DNA from: Clostridiales bacterium
GTDB taxonomy: Bacteria > Bacillota > Clostridia > Oscillospirales > CAG-272
Direction of reading: 5' to 3'
NCBI GenBank assembly: GCA_022791685.1
Contig: JAAVZO010000037.1
Location: 1-59,655, forward strand
Length of the DNA: 59,655 nucleotides
Below the pieces are notes generated by a model that was not told the DNA's origin, made no database searches, and worked only from the letters and a program-made list of their open reading frames with translations. Every line of letters begins with the position of its first letter. The stretch's first letter is position 1. The translations under genes and the position numbers were made by a program. Below are positions 51,439-59,655 of this stretch, one piece after another.

Positions 51439-52985
51439 TGTCGATTAAATCTCAAAATCGACGTTCGGAAAATTCAGTAAAAAACAGCCTGTTTGCAATT
51501 GTCGGACAGGCTGTTGCACTAATATTTGGATTTGTGACTCGCAAGCAGTTCATCGCGGTGCTCGGTGAGGTTTATCTCGGTGTGAACGGCGTGTTCTGCT
51601 CGGTTTTATCGCTATTATCGCTGACTGAGCTCGGGCTTGGCAGCGCGATCACCTTTGCTTTGTACAAGCCGCTCGCTGACGGTGACGACGAGTCGACCGG
51701 ACGCATAATGAACCTATACGCGCTCGCGTATCGGATAGTAGCGGCGGCGGTCACGCTTATCGGGCTTTGTCTGCTGCCATTCCTCGGCTGGATGACGCGT
51801 GAAGTGCCGCAGGTCGGGCACATGACGCTGATTTACTTACTATTCCTCGCGAATTCTGCCGCGTCGTATCTGTTTTCGTACCGCCGCGCGCTGATAACCG
51901 CGTCTGAGCGTGACTGGCGCAATTCGGTAAATACGAGCATTTTCTCGATATTGCAGAATGCCGCTCAGCTGGTTATTATAATATATACCCAAAATTACAT
52001 CTTGTATCTTGTCGCTCAGTTGGCGATAACGCTGATATCAAACTTTGAAATTTCGCACGCTGCGTCAAAAATGTTCCCGTACCTGAAAAATGTCAAGGGA
52101 CTGCCGAGCCGTGAGGAAACGTCGTCTATCGCGAAAAATGTCAAAGCGATGTTCGTCAATCGCTTTGGCGGTGTTGCGGTCACGGGCACTGACAATCTGC
52201 TTATTGCGTCGATAGATGTAGTTTTAGTTGGGCTTTATTCGAACTATCTGCTGATTTTGCAGACTATACAAGTTATACTTTCGCAGGTGATAAACGCCGT
52301 AACGGCGAGCGTTGGAAATCTGCTTGCGAGTGACGATTCTGAGCGTCGGAGCGAGATATACCTCGATGTGACCTTCGCTGTAGCGTGGCTGTACGGCTTT
52401 TCGGCGATTGCGCTCGACTGTCTGATGACGAGGTTTATTGCGTTCGCGTTCGGCGCAGGGCTTGAAATTCCCGAACTCGCGGTGCATATCATGGCGCTGA
52501 ATTTCTACCTGAACGGCATTCGTCAGCCGAATCTGATGTACATCAACGCCGCCGGACTCTTCCGTCCGATACGCTTCAAGGGCTTTGTTGAAGCGGCGAT
52601 AAATTTAGGCGTGTCGGCGATATTTTTAGCGTGCGGGATGGGGCTGTTCGGCGTGCTGCTCGGCACGACGGTGTCGCATTTCGCGACGAGTTTATGGTGG
52701 GAGCCGTACTGTGTTGATAAATATTGCCTCGGGAATAATTCCGCGCGTCGATTTGCGCTGAAAAATGTGGTATACGCCGTAGTTCTTGCCGCTGCATGGC
52801 TGATTACGCGGTTGATTGTCGATATTATGCCGCTTGGCTTCATTGGATTCATGCTCGCGGCGGTCGTTGTGCTGGTGATTCCAAATGCGATTTTCCTCAT
52901 TATATATCATCGGAGCGAGCAGTTCGGATTCTTCAAAGGCATATTATTACGTATATTAAGTAAGCTTAAACTGAGAAAGGATTAA
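51438..52985 (+). CDS. Polysaccharide flippase-like membrane protein (MVF/Wzx superfamily)
   Basis: A 515-residue protein with about 12-14 hydrophobic helices. The N-terminal SLFAIVGQAVALIFGFVTRK and LGEVYLGVNGVFCSVLSLLS and the middle LLIASIDVVLVGLYSNYLLI fit the oligosaccharide flippase group of the MATE/MVF superfamily. It likely moves lipid-linked sugars for surface polysaccharide. It overlaps copZ by one base, an odd partner, which suggests fortuitous coupling. Confidence 0.82.
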   Translation: MSIKSQNRRSENSVKNSLFAIVGQAVALIFGFVTRKQFIAVLGEVYLGVNGVFCSVLSLLSLTELGLGSAITFALYKPLADGDDESTGRIMNLYALAYRIVAAAVTLIGLCLLPFLGWMTREVPQVGHMTLIYLLFLANSAASYLFSYRRALITASERDWRNSVNTSIFSILQNAAQLVIIIYTQNYILYLVAQLAITLISNFEISHAASKMFPYLKNVKGLPSREETSSIAKNVKAMFVNRFGGVAVTGTDNLLIASIDVVLVGLYSNYLLILQTIQVILSQVINAVTASVGNLLASDDSERRSEIYLDVTFAVAWLYGFSAIALDCLMTRFIAFAFGAGLEIPELAVHIMALNFYLNGIRQPNLMYINAAGLFRPIRFKGFVEAAINLGVSAIFLACGMGLFGVLLGTTVSHFATSLWWEPYCVDKYCLGNNSARRFALKNVVYAVVLAAAWLITRLIVDIMPLGFIGFMLAAVVVLVIPNAIFLIIYHRSEQFGFFKGILLRILSKLKLRKD

Positions 52986-52990
52986 ATATT

Positions 52991-53833
52991 ATGGACAACA
53001 TTTCCACCCTTATCGAAAGTATGGCGCGAAATTCAGTGCGTCTCACGATTGACGGTGCGGCGACCTCGCACAGCTATTTCGGCGGTGAGCCTGAGCTTCC
53101 GCGTGGGTTCGAGTTCCCGAAATTTGAGTGTGCGACATACGAAGACGATGAAGTAAAGCCACGCTACCTTGCATTTATCGCACAGATCGACTGCGCGGAA
53201 GCGTCGAAATTCGACACCGACGGCTTGCTTCCGACGCACGGGATACTTTCGTTCTTCTATGAGATTGAGTCAATGTGCTGGGGCTTTGACCCGAACGACG
53301 CGGACAGTTCTCGTGTGTTTTATTTTGAAAATACCGACGAGCTTGTGACAACTCCGCTTCCGGATGGCATTTGTGAGTACGCGCATTTTCCAAAGCTTGG
53401 GATCAGCTTCAAGTCGGAGCTCTCGCTTCCCGATTATTCCGATTTTATAACAAAGCACAGAGACCTCGATTGCTGCGATGTGTACGATGAGCGTCGCGCA
53501 GAGCTCGGCTGGGATTATCCGGACAACATTCACAAGCTGCTCGGCTGGGCAGACATAATACAGGACAATATGACGCTCGAGTGTGAGCTTGTGACGCGCG
53601 GGTACTATCTTGGCAACCCGGACGGCTGGAAAAAGGTGAAGCCGGAGGATAGAAAGTACGCTGACGAGCACTCTATCGACGAGTGGGTGCTGCTGTTCCA
53701 GCTCGACACGGTGGAGAGCGACGGATTCGAGCTGATGTTCGGCGACTGCGGACGATTGTATTACTGCATCCGCCGCGACGACCTCATCGCTAAGCGATTC
53801 GATAAATGCTGGCTAATTTCGCAATGTTGTTGA
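52991..53833 (+). CDS. DUF1963 (YwqG-like) protein
   Basis: A 280-residue cytosolic protein with DUF1963 features: SYFGGEPELPRGFEFPKFEC near the start, LAFIAQIDCAEASKFDTDGL, GILSFFYEIESMCWGFD, KLLGWADIIQDNMTLECEL, WVLLFQLDTVESDGFELMFG and GRLYYCIRRDDL. Function unknown; the fold is a duplicated beta sandwich found in many bacteria. The start lies 5 bases after the flippase stop, so they are likely cotranscribed. Confidence 0.82.
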   Translation: MDNISTLIESMARNSVRLTIDGAATSHSYFGGEPELPRGFEFPKFECATYEDDEVKPRYLAFIAQIDCAEASKFDTDGLLPTHGILSFFYEIESMCWGFDPNDADSSRVFYFENTDELVTTPLPDGICEYAHFPKLGISFKSELSLPDYSDFITKHRDLDCCDVYDERRAELGWDYPDNIHKLLGWADIIQDNMTLECELVTRGYYLGNPDGWKKVKPEDRKYADEHSIDEWVLLFQLDTVESDGFELMFGDCGRLYYCIRRDDLIAKRFDKCWLISQCC

Positions 53834-53858
53834 CAATCGCGGGATAATATGGTATACT
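53830..53858 (+). promoter_or_regulatory. Promoter of GH5-GT4-AKR operon
   Basis: TTGACA (53830-53835), 17-base spacer, TATACT (53853-53858). Confidence 0.8.
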
Positions 53859-53916
53859 GTATTTAGTAAAATTTAATAAATCTACGCTTTAATAAATCCG
53901 TGAAAGGAAATTTGCC

Positions 53917-54912
53917 ATGCTTAAAGTGAAAAACAACAAAATATACGATGGCGAGTGTGAAATTCGGCTGCTTGGCGTAAATCGTGCTGGGCTCGAGTGG
54001 GATTCGCGCGATACACGTATTTTTGAGTCGATAACACAGGCGTGTGACGATTGGAAGGCTAACATTATCCGTTTGCCAGTATCACAGGACCGCTGGTTCG
54101 GCTATATGCAGGAGCAGGATGATGTCAACAATGCCGACGCTTACCGCGCAAAGGTGGACAAAATCGTCGAGCTATTAGCTGCGAGAGGGAAGTATCTGCT
54201 GCTTGATCTGCACTGGAGCGACCTCGGAGTTTGGGGCAAGAATTCGGGTCAGCATATGATGCCGGACGAAAATTCCATCATTTTCTGGCAGAATGCCGCG
54301 GCACGTTACTGCAACCATCCAAATGTGCTGTTCGGTATCTACAATGAGCCGCACGTCGATGGGGAAGAGTCGCCGTGGAAAATCTGGAAATACGGCGGAA
54401 TGCTCGCTGAGAAGGGCTCAGAGAGTCCGCGTGTAGAGTACCGCGCAGTCGGTATGCAGGAGATGATCGACGTAATTCGCGCGACCGGAGCTAAAAATAT
54501 AGTTGTAGTCGGTGGACTCGACTGGGGATATACGTTTGAAGGTCTCGCGAATCCTGAGTTCGAGCTGGCCGACCCCGCCGGAAACGGCATAATTCTTGAC
54601 GCGCACGTTTACCCATGGAAGCGGCTCGAGTGGGACCTCGATGTCACGATTGCTGCTGACAGATACCCGATACTTGTTGGTGAGTGCGGGCATTACGGCA
54701 ACGACGCAGATCCGGTAGAGGGTGTTCAGCGGCTGCCCGCTGAGGAGTGGGTACCGCGCCTGCTCGCGTGGATCGATGAGCACGGATACAATCTCACTGC
54801 ATGGGATTTTCATCCGAAAGCTGGACCCTGCCTGATAAAGTCATTCGACAACGAGCCGACCGATCATTACGGCGTGTACATCTGCGATTATCTGAGATCG
54901 CATAACAAATGA
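53917..54912 (+). CDS. Glycoside hydrolase family 5 (intracellular)
   Basis: A 331-residue TIM-barrel enzyme. Acid/base E144 (FGIYNEPH), nucleophile E256 (ILVGECGHYG), plus LLLDLHWSD and DAHVYPW match GH5 cellulase/mannanase-type proteins. It has no signal peptide, so it cleaves imported beta-linked oligosaccharides or glycolipids. Its stop overlaps the GT4 start (ATGA), implying coupled translation of a hydrolase and a glycosyltransferase. Substrate unknown. Confidence 0.85.
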   Translation: MLKVKNNKIYDGECEIRLLGVNRAGLEWDSRDTRIFESITQACDDWKANIIRLPVSQDRWFGYMQEQDDVNNADAYRAKVDKIVELLAARGKYLLLDLHWSDLGVWGKNSGQHMMPDENSIIFWQNAAARYCNHPNVLFGIYNEPHVDGEESPWKIWKYGGMLAEKGSESPRVEYRAVGMQEMIDVIRATGAKNIVVVGGLDWGYTFEGLANPEFELADPAGNGIILDAHVYPWKRLEWDLDVTIAADRYPILVGECGHYGNDADPVEGVQRLPAEEWVPRLLAWIDEHGYNLTAWDFHPKAGPCLIKSFDNEPTDHYGVYICDYLRSHNK

Positions 54913-56108
54913 AGTTAGCGATAGTAATGCCGCCGTGCCACTCAATGCCACAGGTCACGGGCGGAAGGGTCGCGCGCCAGACTGAGTTGCTTATCAAAGA
55001 TAATGAGCGTTCGTCAAATCCGGATGAGATAACCGTTTTTTCGAGATACGACGAGCGCTCACAAGCGCTGGCGAGCGAGTATAAGCATACTAAATTTGTA
55101 TATCTCAACGTCGACCGGAGTGAGCCGCTGTCGAACCGCATTAAGTCGGCAATAATGGGAAAGATCAGCAGCGCCGCGCCGATGAGATACGATTATCTAA
55201 ACAAGTTGAAGACGGCTCTGAAACGAAAAGAATTCGACGAGATCCTGCTCGAGGACTGTTTCGAATTTACCGCGCCGATAGCTAAATTGACAAATAAACA
55301 GCTGCTTCTTCATGCGCACTATCCATTTAATGCGTCGCGCGACTTCAAGTATATCAAGCGTGCATTTTTCGTCAGTGACCGACTGCGGGAGTCAATGGTA
55401 ACTGCGGGATTTCCGGCTGAGAGGGCAGATACGCTTTACTCTGCTGTCGATACTGATCTGTTCGACGCGGATAATTACCGCGATATCCGCGAGGAAAAGC
55501 GCGCGAAGTATGGGCTTTGCGACGATGATCTGCTTGCCGTATATGTCGGTCGCTTAATTCCGGAGAAGGGCGTGGTCGAGCTTATAAAGGCGATGGCGCA
55601 GTCGACATATGCTGAGTCAAAATTGAAGCTGCTCATTGTCGGAGCGGCGGAGTACGGCGAGGAGATACGCGACGAATACCGTGAGCAGCTCGAAGCCGAA
55701 GCGCCCGACGACCGCATAATTTTCGTCGGCGGAGTGAAGCCGACCTCTACTGCACGCTTCCTTGCGCGCGCTGACTTTGCAGTTGTGCCGTCGATATGCG
55801 ACGAGCCCTGCGGACTTTCGGCACTCGAAGCGATGGCGTGCGGACTGCCGCTTATAATCAGCGCTTCACGCGGCATAGCCGAATACGCTGTAGGCGACTC
55901 GGACAACGATCACTGTACCGTAGTCAAGCGTGGACTCGGCTACGTTAATTCGCTCGCAAAAGCGGTCGACAAGACCGCCGCAAGACTGCATAACGACCCC
56001 GAATGGCGTAAGTCGGCAGCAACATCACAGCGCGAACGTGCAGTGCGGTTTGACAGCTGCGGGTATTACGATAGATTTAAAAATATTATAAATGATGAAG
56101 GAAAGTAA
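54909..56108 (+). CDS. Glycosyltransferase family 4
   Basis: A 399-residue GT-B enzyme: N-terminal acceptor domain (MPPCHSMPQVTGGRVARQ), donor domain with VYVGRLIPEKGVVELIKAMA, LLIVGAAEYGEE and the catalytic/nucleotide segment VPSICDEPCGLSALEAMACG (E-x7-E). It transfers a sugar from a nucleotide donor with retention. It lies within the GH5-GT4-AKR operon, overlapping GH5 by 4 bases; AKR starts 5 bases later. Product unknown. Confidence 0.88.
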   Translation: MKLAIVMPPCHSMPQVTGGRVARQTELLIKDNERSSNPDEITVFSRYDERSQALASEYKHTKFVYLNVDRSEPLSNRIKSAIMGKISSAAPMRYDYLNKLKTALKRKEFDEILLEDCFEFTAPIAKLTNKQLLLHAHYPFNASRDFKYIKRAFFVSDRLRESMVTAGFPAERADTLYSAVDTDLFDADNYRDIREEKRAKYGLCDDDLLAVYVGRLIPEKGVVELIKAMAQSTYAESKLKLLIVGAAEYGEEIRDEYREQLEAEAPDDRIIFVGGVKPTSTARFLARADFAVVPSICDEPCGLSALEAMACGLPLIISASRGIAEYAVGDSDNDHCTVVKRGLGYVNSLAKAVDKTAARLHNDPEWRKSAATSQRERAVRFDSCGYYDRFKNIINDEGK

Positions 56109-56112
56109 CAAT

Positions 56113-57084
56113 ATGAATCGCTATTCTGAAATGGTTTACAATTTCTGCGGACGCAGCGGACTCAAGCTGCCAGCCGTATCGCTTGGACTCTGGCACAACT
56201 TCGGCTCGGTCGATACATTCTCGAATATGCAGGAGATGGCAAAGACCGCGTTTGACCTCGGTATCACACACTTCGACCTTGCAAACAACTACGGTCCAAC
56301 TCCCGGAAGCGCTGAGGAGAACTTCGGGCGTATCCTCAAAACTACGCTTGCTGGCTACCGCGACGAGCTTGTGATCTCAACTAAGGCTGGATATGGTATG
56401 TGGCCCGGACCTTACGGAAACGGAGGCAGCCGCAAGTACGTGCTCGCGTCGCTCGACCAGTCGCTGAAGCGCATGGGAGTGGATTATGTCGATATTTTCT
56501 ATTCGCACCGCTTCGACGCTGAGACTCCGCTCGAGGAGACGATGGGCGCGCTCGCAAGTGCAGTAAAACAGGGAAAAGCGCTGTACGTCGGCGTATCGAA
56601 CTACAACGCTGAGCAGACACGCCGCGCATATGAGATACTCGCGGATATGGGCGTTAAGCTGCTCATCAACCAGCCCTGCTACAACATGCTCAACCGCTGG
56701 ATAGAGCCTGAGCTCGTACCGACGCTTGAAGAGCTCGGAGTAGGTTCGATAGCCTTCTCGCCGCTCGCACAGGGACAGCTGACCGACCGCTACATCAACG
56801 GTATTCCAAAGGATTCGCGTGCAGCTAAGCCGTGGGGCTTTCTCAAAGAGAGCGACATTACCGAAGAAAAGCTTGATAAGATAAAGAAGCTGAATGAGAT
56901 CGCAGCCGGACGCGGACAGACGCTCGCAGAGATGGCGCTCGTCTGGAATTTGAAACGCGGCAAGCTCACAAGCGTGCTCATCGGAGCGTCGCGCCCTGAG
57001 CAGATACGCGATAACGTTGCTGCACTCAAGCGCCGTGACTTTACTGAGGATGAGCTCAGCGCGATCGACGAGATATTGAAATAA
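56113..57084 (+). CDS. Aldo/keto reductase (YghZ-like)
   Basis: A 323-residue NADPH-dependent reductase: tetrad Asp and Tyr in HFDLANNYGPTPGSAE, Lys in VISTKAGYGMWPGPYG, His in IFYSHRFDAETPLEET, and the NADPH phosphate site near VLIGASRPEQI. The GxxGM/WPGPYG signature places it near YghZ, which reduces L-glyceraldehyde 3-phosphate or methylglyoxal. The start at 56113 has AAGGAAAG upstream. It is the last gene of the operon. Confidence 0.9.
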   Translation: MNRYSEMVYNFCGRSGLKLPAVSLGLWHNFGSVDTFSNMQEMAKTAFDLGITHFDLANNYGPTPGSAEENFGRILKTTLAGYRDELVISTKAGYGMWPGPYGNGGSRKYVLASLDQSLKRMGVDYVDIFYSHRFDAETPLEETMGALASAVKQGKALYVGVSNYNAEQTRRAYEILADMGVKLLINQPCYNMLNRWIEPELVPTLEELGVGSIAFSPLAQGQLTDRYINGIPKDSRAAKPWGFLKESDITEEKLDKIKKLNEIAAGRGQTLAEMALVWNLKRGKLTSVLIGASRPEQIRDNVAALKRRDFTEDELSAIDEILK

Positions 57085-57097
57085 AATATTCTTAATA

Positions 57098-57133
57098 AAA
57101 AGCATTCCCCGATATTTATATCGGGGAATGTGG
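57098..57133. terminator. Bidirectional terminator
   Basis: Stem GCATTCCCCGATAT / ATATCGGGGAATG between convergent AKR and solute-binding protein genes. Confidence 0.85.
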
Positions 57134-57148
57134 TATACAGTGTGTAAT

Positions 57149-58603
57149 TCAATCAACTATAGCTTCAATGGTTTTCTTCATTGAATTTTCGAGCGATGAC
57201 TTGTTAGCTGCGATGATACTTGAAAGCTCATCACCATTTGCCATGCCTTTTCTGAGCGTATCCTGAATACCGCTCCAGCTGTAAAGGTCGGTGTTTTCGA
57301 GTACGAAGTTATTAAGCACGATGTCGAGCATCTCAGCCGATTCGTTGTCGCGAAGCACTTTGCGGGAGAGAACAACGTCATAGTAGGGCGAGGTCAGGAA
57401 CTGCTGAGAAGCTTCAGCGAGTGCTTGGATCATGAAGCCTACACGGTCGGGATTTTCGACGTTGACAGGAACTACGATCGGGCTTATGCACCATGCGTCA
57501 ACGTAAGTTATATACTCATCCTGCGATTCGTCGTACTTAGGTACAGGAAGAAGTCCAAAGTCGATGTCGTACGGACGGAGCTTGTTCGCGCAGTTAAGGA
57601 CCTCAGTCATAAATAGCGAACGTCCCTCTTGGAATGTGGTGAGTATTTGGTCATCTGCGCCGATATAGTAGGTGCGCTTGTCCGACATCATATTTTTGAT
57701 GTAGTCATAGACTGCGATAGAGCGTTCAGTGCCTATAGAGACGTAAGGAAGACCGTCCTTATCCATTGAAGTGAAGCTTTCACCGGTTCCGAAATAGAAT
57801 ATAACGCCGCCGATAGACTCCTGCCATGCCATACCCCACTGGTCGTCGGCAATGGTCATATTGGTATCGCCATTTAAGTCGAATGCAGCTTTGGTAGCCA
57901 TTTTATTGAAGGTATCAAAGGTCCAAGTATTATTTCTGACTGTTTCATACGGATCGCCTATCTGATATTTATCAGCGATATCCTTGTTGAAGAAGAAGAG
58001 ACGAACTGCATTGTATGAGTTTGTGGAAATCGAGCCTGCTGCATAGAATAGCTTGCCGCCGAATGAAAGGGCGCTGTTGAACATATCGTTCCAGCAGCTG
58101 TGGTCGAGATCAAGGTATTGCAGCTTGTTCAGGTCGTAAAGAAGCCCGTCGGAAGCAGCGCTTGCGGCTTGGCGAGGATAGGAAAAATACGCGTCATATG
58201 TGTTGTCACCTGAAAGAATATAGGTGTTGAGCTCGCTCAGAGAAGCGTCAGCGCTATAGCCTGCGACAAGCTTGAAGCCATACTTATCTTCAAGGAACAG
58301 GTTGCGTTTGTAAACTGCATCGTTCAGGACATCGCCAGTTTCTTCCTCGGCGATGAGGTCGTGGATAGACCAAGATGACGAGCTGTCGCGCAGCATGATG
58401 TTGAATTCGTAGCCGTCGAGACCGAGCGAAGCCTTAAGTTCTGGAGTGAGTGTTGAGAGAATACCGCTCTCAGTTGTTTCCTCAGAAGTTGCTTCAGTCG
58501 AATCATTCGAACCTTGCGGGGGGGGGTTATCAGAATTATTTCCGCAAGACGCAGTCGAAGCGAGCATTGCAATGAGAAGTAATGTGGATAGTAAGCGTTT
58601 CAT
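57149..58603 (-). CDS. Extracellular solute-binding lipoprotein (AraC-paired)
   Basis: A 484-residue lipoprotein: signal peptide with lipobox Cys20 (STASCG), a linker that includes three Pro encoded by a 9-base C tract (residues about 27-29), then a solute-binding core (YEFNIMLRDSSSSW, LDLDHSCWNDMFNSALSFGG, the calcium-loop-like DLNGDTNMTIADD, and VLRDNESAEMLDIVLNN). Start 58603 follows GGAGG; an ATG at 58618 is less likely. No permease is nearby. It is divergent from an AraC gene at 58725, mirroring the pair at the left of the window. Confidence 0.85.
   Translation of the reverse strand: MKRLLSTLLLIAMLASTASCGNNSDNPPPQGSNDSTEATSEETTESGILSTLTPELKASLGLDGYEFNIMLRDSSSSWSIHDLIAEEETGDVLNDAVYKRNLFLEDKYGFKLVAGYSADASLSELNTYILSGDNTYDAYFSYPRQAASAASDGLLYDLNKLQYLDLDHSCWNDMFNSALSFGGKLFYAAGSISTNSYNAVRLFFFNKDIADKYQIGDPYETVRNNTWTFDTFNKMATKAAFDLNGDTNMTIADDQWGMAWQESIGGVIFYFGTGESFTSMDKDGLPYVSIGTERSIAVYDYIKNMMSDKRTYYIGADDQILTTFQEGRSLFMTEVLNCANKLRPYDIDFGLLPVPKYDESQDEYITYVDAWCISPIVVPVNVENPDRVGFMIQALAEASQQFLTSPYYDVVLSRKVLRDNESAEMLDIVLNNFVLENTDLYSWSGIQDTLRKGMANGDELSSIIAANKSSLENSMKKTIEAIVD
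58518..58526. repeat. Homopolymer tract G9 (C9 in coding strand)
   Basis: In the lipoprotein linker at the position equivalent to the C11 tract at 14662; this copy is in frame. Confidence 0.9.
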
Positions 58604-58647
58604 TGGTATGACCTCCAAAATAACAGATATATTTTAACCATGAGTTT

Positions 58648-58708
58648 ATTATACCACAAGAAATACAATATAGATAGTAATTTATTGCTCAAAAATATAA
58701 AATAATTG
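58648..58708 (-). promoter_or_regulatory. Activator-type promoter with 21-bp direct repeats
   Basis: Minus strand: TATAAT (58653-58648) with no good -35. CAAT sites at 58687-58684 and 58708-58705 are 21 bp apart; the proximal one begins 34 bp before the -10, as at 8427-8489. Confidence 0.5.
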
Positions 58709-58724
58709 ATTAGAGTTGTGCATT

Positions 58725-59576
58725 ATGTTAAACATAGAGCAAAATATAAATATTATATCATCGGAAAACAATGAGATATTATTCAACCATATAAACAATC
58801 AAGAGGATGAAAATATACATAAGCCGCATTTTCACGATTTCAGCGAATTATATTTCTTTATATCTGGAGATGTTGGCTACTATATTGAGGGCAGCTACTA
58901 TGATCTTGAGTATGGCGACATAATAATAGCACGCCCGAACGAGATCCATCGACCGATCATCCGCCGTCAATGCGATTACGAGCGCTTCTTTATAAAATTT
59001 CCCGCGCTGTCATTTAGTGAGCTAAGCAAAGACATTGAGTCCCCGATCGAGTTTATAGTTGGCGATAAGCTAAGCGCGGTAAGGCTTATCAGGTCGCCGG
59101 ATGTAAACAAGCGAGAAATAGCGGATATGTTTTACAAGATAAGCAGCTTGATACAAGAAAAGCAGCGAGGATGGCAGATACTGGCGTACTCATATTTGTT
59201 AAAGTTATTAACAGTAGTGGGCACGTGTGCCTCGAATCAGATATGCTTACTGACGAAATCCGCGTTGCCACCGCTTATGGAGAGCGTAATTGCCAGCATA
59301 AATGCAGAGTTTACGCAAACCTGCACAGCGGAGGATATCGCGACGCGGTATGGTATATCGAACAGCCACTTATCGCGTTTGTTCAACAGATACATCGGAA
59401 TGAATTTTTCGCAGTATGTGAATGCGAAGCGCATTTCGTATGCGAAGGCGCTGCTTTCAGGTGGAGCGTCGGTTACCGACGCATGTTATGAGTGCGGTTT
59501 CTCCGACTGCTCGCATTTTATTTCCGTGTTCAAGCGGCACGTCGGTGTCACGCCTAACAAGTTTAAGCACGGCTAA
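58725..59576 (+). CDS. AraC-family transcriptional regulator
   Basis: A 283-residue regulator: N-terminal cupin (HKPHFHDFSELYFFISGDVG, DLEYGDIIIARPNEIHRP) and a C-terminal double helix-turn-helix (CTAEDIATRYGISNSHLSRL, FSDCSHFISVFKRHVGVTPN). It is divergent from a solute-binding lipoprotein gene whose promoter has 21-bp repeats, so it likely activates that gene on binding a sugar. The start at 58725 (ATG) has a weak ribosome site; a TTG at 58716 is an alternative. Confidence 0.87.
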   Translation: MLNIEQNINIISSENNEILFNHINNQEDENIHKPHFHDFSELYFFISGDVGYYIEGSYYDLEYGDIIIARPNEIHRPIIRRQCDYERFFIKFPALSFSELSKDIESPIEFIVGDKLSAVRLIRSPDVNKREIADMFYKISSLIQEKQRGWQILAYSYLLKLLTVVGTCASNQICLLTKSALPPLMESVIASINAEFTQTCTAEDIATRYGISNSHLSRLFNRYIGMNFSQYVNAKRISYAKALLSGGASVTDACYECGFSDCSHFISVFKRHVGVTPNKFKHG

Positions 59577-59587
59577 GCCGCGCTGGT

Positions 59588-59642
59588 GAAGTATAGCGGA
59601 ACTTCATCGCTTTTGGAAGAAAGACGCGTCTCTGCGAGACGC
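59588..59642 (+). other. Two short hairpins at right edge
   Basis: GAAGT/ACTTC (59588-59605) and GCGTCTC-TGC-GAGACGC (59626-59642). Possible terminator or start of another repeat; the window ends here. Confidence 0.35.
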
Positions 59643-59655
59643 TACCCACGCCCAC

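Overview
The window looks like a chromosomal contig from an uncultured, low-to-mid GC, anaerobic gut Clostridia member, probably of the Oscillospirales/Ruminococcaceae type. The evidence is Firmicutes-type RNA biology (RNase J, RNase M5 with a clostridial C-terminal domain, a T-box leader), a reverse rubrerythrin behind an Rrf2 regulator, a sodium-type F-ATPase c subunit, several lipoprotein solute-binding proteins of about 490 residues without permeases, and tnpV/YolD/SIMPL-type cargo typical of gut conjugative elements. No taxonomic marker such as rRNA is present, so this is inference.

Layout. 1-7250 is a decayed mobile island: the end of a large serine recombinase, tnpV, mobC with an oriT-like repeat, then VWA, SIMPL, YolD, Y-family polymerase, flavodoxin and macro-domain remnants, most with frameshifts or stops, among a few intact genes (Zn-ribbon, GNAT, WG-repeat). 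7436-10015 is a divergent AraC regulator/solute-binding lipoprotein pair; then come tRNA-Ser(CGA) and an Rrf2-reverse rubrerythrin operon. 11652-16187 is a leftward unit of an FAD oxidoreductase and two paralogous solute-binding lipoproteins, the first shifted out of frame at an 11-base C tract. Next are a Cys/Gly-rich protein, a MATE exporter, T-box-controlled TrpB2, a GH31 glycosidase and an ABC exporter.

25996-33825 is the F-type ATP synthase cluster (atpI-like, GNAT, atpB, E, F, H, A, G, D, C). It is interrupted twice by a structured repeat of about 195 bp; a third copy lies between secG and rnr. Further on are rnj, two CBM9-type surface proteins each with a G9-10 tract upstream of its promoter, a small phage-like ImmR/ImmA cassette, secG, rnr, holA, rnmV, gtrA, copA-copZ, a flippase, a YwqG-like protein, a GH5-GT4-aldo/keto reductase operon, and a second divergent solute-binding protein/AraC pair at the right edge.

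The most unusual material is non-coding: (i) the 195-bp repeat, whose stems show compensatory changes between copies; (ii) a 3'UTR element shared by atpC, rnj and a secreted-protein gene, which also supplies the last codons and stop of a shortened atpC; (iii) four poly-G/C tracts of 9-11 bases placed where slippage would alter lipoprotein or surface-protein expression; (iv) three promoters with poor -35 boxes that carry 21-bp-spaced direct repeats at an identical distance from the -10; (v) a hairpin between the Shine-Dalgarno and start codon of rnmV. All coordinates and motifs were read by eye; no database search or folding program was run.
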